A stretch of 6,352 nt of DNA, taken from contig JAEZBT010000452.1 of NCBI GenBank assembly GCA_023426865.1, forward strand, positions 1 through 6,352. The letters are read 5' to 3'. Numbering within the stretch: position 1 is the stretch's first letter; each line of letters starts with the position of its first letter. Shown in pieces: positions 1 to 5,580 of the stretch. Source of the DNA: Actinomycetes bacterium. GTDB taxonomy: Bacteria > Actinomycetota > Actinomycetes > Actinomycetales > Cellulomonadaceae. The notes beneath the pieces are model-generated. The model searched no databases. It was given only the letters and a program-made list of their open reading frames with translations, and had not been told where the DNA came from. Both the position numbers and the translations under genes were made by a program.

Positions 1-128
1 GTGCGCGCCGGGAGGGATGAGGGCCCCCGATCCGGCCGTCGCGGTCCACCCGCGCCATGGGGGCGGACCGGCCTGCTCCACCTGGCGGTCCGGGCGCGGG
101 CCCGGGGTGCCGGTCGGAGCGACACGCG
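1..128 (-). other. Untranslated leader of the next leftward gene (gene start not resolved)
   Basis: No convincing gene is visible here. On the minus strand it lies just downstream of the promoter at 129-157, so it would be transcribed as a leader running out of the window. It contains a perfect 6-bp hairpin (arms 90-95 and 100-105, 4-nt loop). An ATG at 58 opens a frame to the window edge, but no Shine-Dalgarno sequence sits at a usable distance and the 19 visible residues match nothing I recognise. In actinobacteria the gene after rpf is often rsmA (ksgA), but none of its protein is visible. I see no c-di-AMP (ydaO) riboswitch signature, although such leaders are common before rpf and NlpC/P60 genes. 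Confidence 0.35.
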
Positions 129-157
129 ACCGTAACCCATTCGTGACCTGGTCACAA
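129..157 (-). promoter_or_regulatory. Predicted sigma-70-type promoter firing leftwards
   Basis: On the minus strand a TTGTGA box (157-152) is followed after exactly 17 bp by TACGGT (134-129). This fits the actinobacterial housekeeping consensus of TTGnnn and TAnnnT. The expected transcription start is about 120-123. The promoter lies downstream of the rpf stop codon, so it would drive the next leftward gene, which begins outside the window. The spacer carries the palindrome described for 132-155, which suggests the promoter is regulated. This is a motif-based call only. Confidence 0.5.
132..155. promoter_or_regulatory. Operator-like repeat, MtrA-box candidate
   Basis: The plus strand shows GTAACC (132-137), a 5-bp spacer and GTGACC (143-148), a direct repeat with an 11-bp period. 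The second half also belongs to a perfect 13-bp palindrome, GTGACCTGGTCAC (143-155). Actinobacterial MtrA response regulators bind loosely conserved direct repeats of GTAAC/GTCAC type and control rpf and peptidoglycan-hydrolase genes, so an MtrA site is a reasonable guess. The palindrome also resembles a CRP-type site, but its half-sites are separated by 5 bp instead of 6. The position inside the promoter at 129-157 supports a regulatory role. Confidence 0.4.
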
Positions 158-160
158 ACC

Positions 161-203
161 GGGGGCCGTCCCCTCGGGGGGTTTCACCCGCCCGCGGACG
201 GGC
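161..203 (-). terminator. Possible stem-loop terminator after rpf
   Basis: Directly after the rpf stop codon the minus strand can fold GCCCG-TCCG-CGGGC (203-190). A second GC-rich segment at 161-181 can form short, mutually exclusive CCCC/GGGG stems. There is no U-tract, which is common for actinobacterial terminators but also makes the call weak. Confidence 0.3.
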
Positions 204-1379
204 TCAGTACCAGTTCTTGGCCTGGAAGAACGCCCACGCGTCGCACGGGGTGCCGTAGCGGCCGTTGATGTAGTTCAGGCCCCACGTGATCTGCGTGGCG
301 GGGTTGGTCTGCCAGTCGGCGCCGACCGTCGCCATCTTCGAGCCGGGAAGTGCCTGCGGGATGCCGTAGGCGCCCGTGCGCGAGTTCGCCGCGTTCACGC
401 GCCAGCCGCTCTCCGCGCTGAACAGCGCGTCCAGGCAGGCGAACTGCGTCTCGTCCCAGCCGCGCGCGAGCGTCAGCTCGAGGCCGATGGCCCGCGCGGT
501 GCCCGCCTCGACCGGGGGCGCGGTCGGCGCGGTGAACGTCCCGACGCGGACGACCTCGTTGACCGCCGGCTCGAGCAGGGACTCCGCGAGCACCATCCGG
601 CCGAGCTCGACGCCGTCGGCCTCGTAGGACAGGTACGTGATCGCCTTGGTGCCCGGGCGCCCGGCCGTGGCGACGACCTCCCGGCCCTGGGCGAGCATCG
701 GGTCCTCCTCGCGCACGGTCGCGTACGGCTCCGGCACCGTCTCGGTGCGCGTGATGCCCTCGACGCGCGTGACGAGGATGACCAGCCCGTCCACCGCCGC
801 GGCGTCCAGCGACACCGACACGCGGTCGTACTCACCGAGCACGACGCCGAGCTCGCGCAGCACCTCGCGGACCGTCGGGGCGGCCGTGACGACCGCCTCG
901 GTGCGCCCGTCGACGCTCACGTGCACGGTCTTGGCGGTGGAGATCCGCAGCAGGTCGCGGCCCAGGTCGGCGCCGCGCGACGCGGACGCGCGGACCTGTC
1001 CGCGCATGCCCATCTCGGCGACGAGCTCGTCGACGGTCAGGGCCGTCGTCCAGACCGTCTGCTCCTCGCCGTCGACCTCGATGCGCACCTCGCGGCCGTG
1101 CCGCACGACGATGTCACCACCGTCCGCGGCGCCGCTGTCGAGGGCCGGCACGACCAGGTCGCGCTCGCCGACGTCGACGCCTTCCGCGGCCAGGACGTCA
1201 CCGACCGTCCGGCCGAACGCGGAGACGGTCGTGACCTCGCCGTCCACGTCGAGGGTGACGGTCTTGTGCAGCGTGGCGAACGCCGTCGTCCCGGAGACGA
1301 GCAACGCGAGCACCGCGGCCTGCGCGGCGAGCCGACCTCGCTCGACGCGCCCGTGGCCCACCGCCCTGCGTCCGTGCAC
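204..1379 (-). CDS. Resuscitation-promoting-factor-like protein (DUF348 x3, G5, lytic transglycosylase-like domain)
   Basis: This is a secreted or membrane-anchored peptidoglycan-cleaving growth factor, related in architecture to RpfB. From the proposed GTG start (391 aa) it has a short basic n-region, a hydrophobic segment (about 17-36), three DUF348 repeats (about 39-95, 96-148, 150-204), a G5 domain (about 206-283) and a C-terminal transglycosylase-like domain (295-391). The last domain carries a candidate catalytic Glu323 in SAESGW, followed by GAYGIPQALPGSKM, and ends in a W-rich tail. It is the SLT/aggregation-promoting-factor-like version, not the canonical Rpf fold with its CESGGNW motif. 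The frame stays open to a GTG at 1484. I prefer 1379 because GGGAG lies 4 nt upstream and the signal segment then begins near the N-terminus; the extra 35 residues are Arg/Pro-rich and unlike a signal peptide. It lies downstream of tatD and is probably co-transcribed with metG and tatD. The family call is firm, the start less so. Confidence 0.88.
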   Translation of the reverse strand: MHGRRAVGHGRVERGRLAAQAAVLALLVSGTTAFATLHKTVTLDVDGEVTTVSAFGRTVGDVLAAEGVDVGERDLVVPALDSGAADGGDIVVRHGREVRIEVDGEEQTVWTTALTVDELVAEMGMRGQVRASASRGADLGRDLLRISTAKTVHVSVDGRTEAVVTAAPTVREVLRELGVVLGEYDRVSVSLDAAAVDGLVILVTRVEGITRTETVPEPYATVREEDPMLAQGREVVATAGRPGTKAITYLSYEADGVELGRMVLAESLLEPAVNEVVRVGTFTAPTAPPVEAGTARAIGLELTLARGWDETQFACLDALFSAESGWRVNAANSRTGAYGIPQALPGSKMATVGADWQTNPATQITWGLNYINGRYGTPCDAWAFFQAKNWY

Positions 1380-1383
1380 GTGG

Positions 1384-1388
1384 CTCCC
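1384..1388 (-). promoter_or_regulatory. Ribosome binding site supporting the GTG at 1379
   Basis: GGGAG on the minus strand, 4 nt before the in-frame GTG at 1379. The alternative GTG at 1484 has only a poor GGTGG-like match upstream. A TAnnnT box (TACCGT, 1448-1443) lies between the two candidate starts and could give rpf its own promoter, in which case only the downstream start would be usable. No good -35 accompanies it. Confidence 0.4.
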
Positions 1389-1495
1389 GACCTCGCCCGA
1401 CAGGATGCGTCCGCGCGCCGGCCGGCGGCACGGAACCTCCCGACGGTAACGGAAGGGACACGACGACCGGTAGTCGGGCGTCACCGCACCACCCG

Positions 1496-1513
1496 GGTGA
1501 ACCGGGTTTCACC
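1496..1513. repeat. Small inverted repeat between tatD and rpf
   Basis: GGTGAA (1496-1501) and TTCACC (1508-1513) are perfectly complementary around a 6-nt spacer, in the gap between the tatD stop and the rpf frame. It could be a weak RNA hairpin or a short operator. The sequence does not distinguish these. Confidence 0.35.
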
Positions 1514-1538
1514 GGTCACCTGCACAGATGGGCCGGTT

Positions 1539-2498
1539 CTACCAGGGCCCGTAGACCTGCTCCGCGGTGCCCTCGAGCGCGCGGCACAGCTCGCCGAGGT
1601 CGCGGCCCAGCTCGGCGGCGACGGCGCGCACGGTCGTCGCCATCAGGTACGGCGCGTTGGGGCGCCCGCGCGCGGGGTGCGGGGCGAGGTACGGCGCGTC
1701 CGTCTCGACGAGCAGCTGCGACGGCGGTACCTCGTGCAGCGCGGCCCGCAGGTCCGCCGACGACGTGAACGTCACCGGCCCGGCGAACGACAGGAACCAC
1801 CCCTGCCCGACGGCGAACCGCGCCATCGCCGCGTCGCCGGAGTAGCAGTGGAAGACGGTGCGCTCCGGGGCGCCGTCGCGCGCGAGGACGTCCAGCACCG
1901 CCTCGTGCGCGTCGCGGTCGTGGATCTGCACGGGCAGCCCGAGCTCCTTGGCGAGGGCGAGGTGGGCGCGGAAGACCTCCCGCTGCACCGCGCGGCCGCG
2001 CTCGGCCGCACGGAAGTGGTCCAGTCCCGTCTCGCCGATCGCCCGGATCCGACCCTCGGCCCGCGCCGCGGCCGCCACCTGCGCCATCGCCTCGTCGAGC
2101 GGGACGTCGTGGTGCGGGCGCGGGTGCGGGTCGAGGCCGTCCGGGGCGACCTCGCGCACCCCGGCGTGCAGCCCCGCCTCGGTCGGGTGGATCGCGACGG
2201 CGCCCAGGACCGTCGGGTGGGTGCGGACCGCGTCGAGCGTCCAGGCGAGCGACGGGAGGTCGCAGCCCACGGTGAGCACCCGGTCGATGCCCACCGCGGC
2301 GGCCCGCGCCAGGTGGTCGGCGACGGTCAGCTCCGGGCGCGCGACGCCCTCGTGCAGCCCGTCACGCACGGCGCCCCGCCACCCGACCGCGTCCGTCTCG
2401 GCGAGGACCGCGTCGAGGTGCGTGTGGTTGTCGGGGACCGGGTGCGGGAGCGGCTCGGGGTCGGCGGGCCAGCTCGCGTCCCGCGGGCGCCGCGCCAC
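1539..2498 (-). CDS. tatD: TatD family metal-dependent hydrolase / DNase
   Basis: TatD proteins are cytoplasmic TIM-barrel metal-dependent hydrolases with 3'-5' exonuclease activity, linked to DNA repair and turnover. The 319-aa product has the family's metal ligands in order: H25 and H27 in DNHTHLD, E156 in IGETGLDHFR, H193 in QIHDRDA, H217 in FHCYSGD and D267 in VETDAPYLAP. It is longer than the usual 260 residues or so. The extra length includes a short N-terminal tail and a His/Pro-rich stretch around 108-137 between the AIHP motif and the conserved IGE motif. The GTG start directly follows the metG TGA with no intervening base, and a GGGGAGGG Shine-Dalgarno lies inside the metG end, so the two genes are very likely translationally coupled. 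Confidence 0.95.
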   Translation of the reverse strand: MARRPRDASWPADPEPLPHPVPDNHTHLDAVLAETDAVGWRGAVRDGLHEGVARPELTVADHLARAAAVGIDRVLTVGCDLPSLAWTLDAVRTHPTVLGAVAIHPTEAGLHAGVREVAPDGLDPHPRPHHDVPLDEAMAQVAAAARAEGRIRAIGETGLDHFRAAERGRAVQREVFRAHLALAKELGLPVQIHDRDAHEAVLDVLARDGAPERTVFHCYSGDAAMARFAVGQGWFLSFAGPVTFTSSADLRAALHEVPPSQLLVETDAPYLAPHPARGRPNAPYLMATTVRAVAAELGRDLGELCRALEGTAEQVYGPW

Positions 2499-4322
2499 TC
2501 AGCCCTCCCCGGCCGCATCCCGCAGGCGGTCCAGCTCGCTCGCGACGACGGCGTCGTCGAGCTTGGTGAAGACGGGCGTCGGCTTGCCGACGGGCGTCCC
2601 GACGACGACCGGGCGGGACTCCCAGCGCGGCGTGGCCGAGTAGTCGCCCGTGATGACCGGGTAGGTCACCAGCCCCGCGCCGTGCTCCGGGTCCAGCTCG
2701 GCCACCTGCTCGATGCGCGGCATCGGCATGAACTCGCCCTCGCCCCCGAGCACGCGGTGCACGGTGTTCGCCGAGTGCGGCAGGAACGGGGCCAGCAGGG
2801 TGTTGCAGTCGCTCACGCACTGCGCCGCGACGTGCAGGACCGTGGCGAGGCGCACGCGCTGCGAGGGGTCCTTCATCTTGTACGGCTCGGTCGCGGACAG
2901 GTACTTGTTCACCTCGCCGACGACGCGCATCGCCTCCGCAATCGCCGCGCGCTGGCGGTGCCGGCCGATGAGCCCGCCCACCGTCTCGAACGCGGCGGCG
3001 ACGGTACCCAGGACGGCTTCGTCGACAGTCTCCAGCGGACCGGCCGCGGGGATCTCGCCAAAGCTCTTGGCGATCATCGTCGCGGTCCGGTTGACGAGGT
3101 TCCCCCAGCCGGCGACCAGCTCCGAGTTGGTGCGCTGCACGAACTCCGACCAGGTGAAGTCGGAGTCCGAGGTCTCCGGGCCGGCCGCGGAGATGAAGTA
3201 GCGCAGCGCGTCCGGCTGGTAGCGCGCGAGCACGTCGCCCACGTAGATGACGACGCCGCGCGAGGACGAGAACTGCTTGCCCTCCATCGTGAGGAACTCG
3301 CTCGAGACCACCTCGGTGGGCAGGTTGAGCACGCCGTACTTGCCGGGTTCGCCCCCGCGCTCGCCCTGCCCGTTGTAGGCGAGCAGCTCGGCGGGCCAGA
3401 TCTGGGAGTGGAAGACGATGTTGTCCTTGCCCATGAAGTAGTACGAGAGCGCGTCAGGGTCGTTCCACCACTCACGCCAGCGCTCCGGCTCGCCCAGGCG
3501 CCGGGCCCACTCGATGCTCGCTGACAGGTAGCCGATCACGGCGTCGAACCATACGTACAGGCGCTTGGTGGGCTGCTCGCGCCAGCCGTCGAGCGGGATC
3601 GGGATGCCCCAGTCGATGTCGCGCGTCATCGCCCGGGGACGGATGTCCTGGAGGATGTTCTGGCTGAACTTGATGACGTTGGGACGCCACAGCCCGGTGG
3701 CCTCGCGCTCGTCCAGCCAGGCGCTGAGCGCCTCGGCGAGCGCCGGCAGGTCGAGGAAGAAGTGCTCCGTCTCCACGAACCGCGGAGTCTCGCCGTTGAT
3801 CTTGCTGCGCGGGTCGATGAGGTCCGTCGGGTCGAGCTGGTTGCCGCAGTTGTCGCACTGGTCGCCGCGCGCGTCGGTGTACCCGCAGATGGGACAGGTG
3901 CCCTCGATGTAGCGGTCGGGCAGCGTGCGCCCGGTCGAGGGACTGATCGCCGCCTGGGTGGTCCGCTCGACCATGTACCCGTTGCGGTGCACCGTGGTGA
4001 ACAGCTCCTGGACGGTCCGGTAGTGGTTGCCCGTCGTCGTGCGCGTGAAAAGGTCGTAGGACAGGCCGAGGTCCACCAGGTCCTGGACGATCACGGCGTT
4101 GTTCTTCTCGGCGAGCTCCTTGGCGGTGACGCCCTCCTTGTCCGCCTGGACCAGGATCGGGGTCCCGTGCTCGTCGGTGCCCGACACCATGAGGACGTCG
4201 TGGCCCGCCATCCGCATGTACCGGCTGAAGACGTCGGAGGGCACGCCGAAACCGGCGACGTGTCCGATGTGGCGGGGTCCGTTGGCGTAGGGCCAGGCGA
4301 CCGCCGAGAGGATGTGGGCCAT
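2499..4322 (-). CDS. metG: Methionyl-tRNA synthetase
   Basis: Charges tRNA-Met with methionine in the cytoplasm, a step essential for translation initiation and elongation. The 607-aa class I synthetase shows the HIGH motif (18-21, after AWPYANGPR), a four-cysteine zinc knuckle (C143, C146, C156, C159), DWGIPIP (237-243), YVWFDAVIGY (256-265) and the KMSKS-equivalent loop KQFSSS (349-354). That loop is a natural variant in this MetRS type, not damage. An anticodon-binding helical domain follows from about 400. The C-terminus carries no obvious tRNA-binding EMAP-like domain. The frame extends upstream to 4403, but the conserved N-terminus MAHILSAVAWPY begins at the ATG at 4322. It heads the metG-tatD-rpf block, and a gap of about 150 bp with a large stem-loop separates it from the preceding DUF559 gene. 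Confidence 0.97.
   Translation of the reverse strand: MAHILSAVAWPYANGPRHIGHVAGFGVPSDVFSRYMRMAGHDVLMVSGTDEHGTPILVQADKEGVTAKELAEKNNAVIVQDLVDLGLSYDLFTRTTTGNHYRTVQELFTTVHRNGYMVERTTQAAISPSTGRTLPDRYIEGTCPICGYTDARGDQCDNCGNQLDPTDLIDPRSKINGETPRFVETEHFFLDLPALAEALSAWLDEREATGLWRPNVIKFSQNILQDIRPRAMTRDIDWGIPIPLDGWREQPTKRLYVWFDAVIGYLSASIEWARRLGEPERWREWWNDPDALSYYFMGKDNIVFHSQIWPAELLAYNGQGERGGEPGKYGVLNLPTEVVSSEFLTMEGKQFSSSRGVVIYVGDVLARYQPDALRYFISAAGPETSDSDFTWSEFVQRTNSELVAGWGNLVNRTATMIAKSFGEIPAAGPLETVDEAVLGTVAAAFETVGGLIGRHRQRAAIAEAMRVVGEVNKYLSATEPYKMKDPSQRVRLATVLHVAAQCVSDCNTLLAPFLPHSANTVHRVLGGEGEFMPMPRIEQVAELDPEHGAGLVTYPVITGDYSATPRWESRPVVVGTPVGKPTPVFTKLDDAVVASELDRLRDAAGEG
2503..2510 (-). promoter_or_regulatory. 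Ribosome binding site of tatD inside the metG 3' end
   Basis: GGGGAGGG on the minus strand lies within the last codons of metG, four bases before the tatD GTG at 2498. It is a strong anti-16S match and decides the tatD start in the TGA-GTG junction. Confidence 0.75.
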
Positions 4323-4330
4323 GGGCACCG

Positions 4331-4336
4331 ATCCTA
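4331..4336 (-). promoter_or_regulatory. -10 box of metG, possibly leaderless transcript
   Basis: TAGGAT on the minus strand fits TAnnnT and ends 8 nt before the metG ATG. A transcript starting at or next to the ATG would be leaderless, a common arrangement in actinobacteria. No clear -35 box is visible in the GC-rich upstream sequence. Alternatively, the AGGA within it may serve as a weak Shine-Dalgarno, 9 nt from the ATG, for a longer transcript. Confidence 0.45.
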
Positions 4337-4398
4337 GTGAGCGCCCGCGCGCACCCCCGGGACCCGCGCCCCGCAGCCACCCCCGCCCGCCCCGCGCC

Positions 4399-4425
4399 CC
4401 CACCGCCGCTGATGTGACAGGTGTG
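4399..4425 (-). repeat. Dispersed repeat copy A (left boundary of the DUF559 gene)
   Basis: Read on the minus strand it starts CACACCTGTCACA, then TC, then AGCGGCGGTGGG. It matches copy C (5542-5568, plus strand) at 25 of 27 positions, so A and C form inverted repeats around the DUF559 gene. Weaker similarity continues on the inner side. It also matches copy B (4468-4486) at 18 of 19 positions. Confidence 0.75.
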
Positions 4426-4486
4426 ACTCCTGGGCCTGGTGTGCCGCCACTCCCGCACCACAGGCCCCACCCGTCACATCAGCGGC
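4405..4486. repeat. Large stem-loop over the DUF559 stop codon
   Basis: A perfect 14-bp inverted repeat (4405-4418 with 4473-4486) encloses a second 7-bp pairing (GGGCCTG 4432-4438 with CAGGCCC 4461-4467). That pairing extends by 3 bp after two mismatches, around a loop of about 12 nt. In the minus-strand transcript the first arm covers the last four codons and the stop of the DUF559 gene. It could act as a terminator or a 3'-end stabiliser separating this gene from metG, but no U-tract follows. Its two arms are repeat copies A and B in opposite orientation, so it may equally be a mobile or REP-like palindromic unit. Confidence 0.7.
4468..4486 (+). repeat. Dispersed repeat copy B
   Basis: CACCCGTCACATCAGCGGC on the plus strand, one mismatch from the corresponding 19 bases of copy A. 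It lies in inverted orientation to A and the same orientation as C. It overlaps the DUF559 3' end and encodes, on the other strand, the final codons and stop, so that gene's C-terminus may have been shaped by the repeat. Confidence 0.65.
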
Positions 4487-5412
4487 TGTCCGTGTACAGC
4501 CGGGTGCGACGACAGCGCCGCGCCCACCGCGCGTACGACGCACCGGGCGTCGCGGACGACGTCGGCATACGTGAAGCGCAGGACCACGAAGCCGCGCGCG
4601 ACGAGCTCACGGTCGCGTCGGCGGTCGGCCTCGAACTCACGTCGGCCGGAGTGGTACGCGAACCCGTCCAGCTCGACGACGATCCTGCCTTCGACGAGGA
4701 GGTCCACGAAGCCGACGTCCGTGACGGGCTCTCCGACCTCGACGCGGAGGCCCGCTCCGCGGAGGGCCAACCGCGCGAGTGTCTCGGCGGGTGATGCGGC
4801 GCGCCCGTCGGCAAGGCGCAGAAGCAGCCGGCGGTGCGCAGGCGCCTTCGCCGGCAGGGCCCGCGCGACCGCCGCCAGCGTGGTGCGGCCCATGTTGAGC
4901 GCCGAGTCGAGGCCCACGAGCGCCTCGGCGGCAGGCAGGCAGAGCAGCATCCGCGCGAGCGCGTCCGGCACCGACGCGACCGCCCGGGCGCTCCGGCCGG
5001 CCGCATCGTCACGGTGCCTGACGGCGGGGAACTGCTCGCGCACCAGCGACGCCGTCGCCCCACGGGTGCGAGGCACCGCCACGTGGGGCACTTCCGGCGG
5101 CACGAGAACCGCGAGCCCATGGTGCTGGGCTGCCGAGACGCAGGTGAGCACACTGTTGTGCACCGCGGCCGTGACCAGCGGCCGAGGAGTTCCCGGCAGC
5201 AGGTACACCCCGCCCGGGAGGTGCGTGACAACGCCCCTGCCGACGGCCTCCGCCAGGGCGCGGCGGGGTAGGCCGCGGGCGAGATCGGCGTGGCGGGCGA
5301 CACCGCCCCTGGCGGCGAGCGCCGCGACGACGTCGGCAGACACCGGACGACAGTCGCCGACCCCGGGACGTGTGGGGTCGCCGGCCACCCGAGCCTGTGG
5401 AGCCCGCTGCAC
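4474..5412 (-). CDS. AbiEi-antitoxin-like N-terminal domain plus DUF559 (Vsr-like nuclease fold) protein
   Basis: A 312-aa protein of a type abundant in actinobacteria; its function is not established. Residues about 26-72 form a winged-helix-like AbiEi-type N-terminus (AARGGVARHADL through GGVYLLPG). TCVSAAQHHGL (90-100) is a typical middle motif. The C-terminal DUF559 domain (about 207-295) begins with SPAET, then FVDLL and VVELDGFAYH, giving candidate PD-(D/E)xK-type residues D237 and E247, with H254, D263 and D267 following, and ends with VLRFTYADVV. Key residues look intact, so it may cut or nick DNA, but that is inference. The GTG start has GGAGGGG 10 nt upstream, a rather long spacing; the GTG at 5343 is an alternative. 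No AbiEii-type toxin gene is adjacent, so it is not an evident type IV toxin-antitoxin pair. It is flanked by inverted repeat copies A and C, with copy B overlapping its stop, which suggests a self-contained or mobile unit. Confidence 0.85.
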   Translation of the reverse strand: MQRAPQARVAGDPTRPGVGDCRPVSADVVAALAARGGVARHADLARGLPRRALAEAVGRGVVTHLPGGVYLLPGTPRPLVTAAVHNSVLTCVSAAQHHGLAVLVPPEVPHVAVPRTRGATASLVREQFPAVRHRDDAAGRSARAVASVPDALARMLLCLPAAEALVGLDSALNMGRTTLAAVARALPAKAPAHRRLLLRLADGRAASPAETLARLALRGAGLRVEVGEPVTDVGFVDLLVEGRIVVELDGFAYHSGRREFEADRRRDRELVARGFVVLRFTYADVVRDARCVVRAVGAALSSHPAVHGQPLM

Positions 5413-5422
5413 CCACAGGCCG

Positions 5423-5429
5423 CCCCTCC
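5423..5429 (-). promoter_or_regulatory. Candidate ribosome binding site of the DUF559 gene
   Basis: GGAGGGG on the minus strand, 10 nt before the GTG at 5412. The match is strong but the spacing is longer than usual. It is the only good Shine-Dalgarno near any in-frame start of this gene. Confidence 0.45.
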
Positions 5430-5453
5430 GCGACCATGTCGTCAGCCGGCCGG

Positions 5454-5554
5454 GTCACACCTCGACTCCGTGCACCGACAGCCACTCTTGGTACGCATGT
5501 GACGCGTGAGGACCATGAGATGTCACAACCGTCCCTGTGGCCACACCTGTCACA
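5454..5554. promoter_or_regulatory. Cluster of GTCACA / TGTGAC boxes upstream of the DUF559 gene
   Basis: Four hexamers occur within about 100 bp: GTCACA at 5454-5459, TGTGAC at 5498-5503, GTCACA at 5522-5527 and 5549-5554. The last two sit in TGTCACAA octamers exactly 27 bp apart. The second and third face each other as an inverted pair. The same hexamer recurs in the A/B stem-loop beyond the gene's other end. They could be binding sites for a regulator (MtrA or CRP type) or the recognition sequence of the neighbouring protein itself. No clear -35/-10 pair for the DUF559 gene was found. Confidence 0.4.
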
Positions 5555-5568
5555 AGAGCGGCGGTGGG
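5542..5568 (+). repeat. Dispersed repeat copy C (right boundary of the DUF559 gene)
   Basis: Plus strand: CACACCTGTCACA, then AG, then AGCGGCGGTGGG, matching copy A on the opposite strand at 25 of 27 positions. The CACACC end points towards the DUF559 gene in both copies, and the GGTGGG end points outward. It lies between the GTCACA cluster and the 14-bp tandem array. Confidence 0.75.
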
Positions 5569-5580
5569 TGCTCGTGGGGC

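Noticed and set aside
1..58. Start of the next gene at the minus-strand ATG at 58
   Set aside because: There is no suitably spaced Shine-Dalgarno and the 19 visible residues do not resemble the RsmA N-terminus or another known family.
1..128. c-di-AMP (ydaO) riboswitch in the leader beyond rpf or before rpf
   Set aside because: Expected because such riboswitches precede rpf and NlpC/P60 genes in actinobacteria, but none of the conserved core segments could be recognised here or in the tatD-rpf gap.
143..155. CRP/GlxR-type site (GTGA, gap, TCAC)
   Set aside because: The gap between half-sites is 5 bp, while CRP-type sites need 6, so an exact CRP call is not supported.
921..3524. Very long plus-strand open frame (867 codons)
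   Set aside because: It runs antisense through rpf, tatD and metG, is extremely rich in Arg, Val, Gly and Ala, and shows no recognisable domain. Such frames are routine opposite high-GC genes.
4323..4403. N-terminal extension of metG to a start at 4403
   Set aside because: The extra 27 residues are low-complexity Gly/Arg, and the conserved MetRS N-terminus begins at the ATG at 4322. The extension would also overlap the promoter-like box and repeat copy A.
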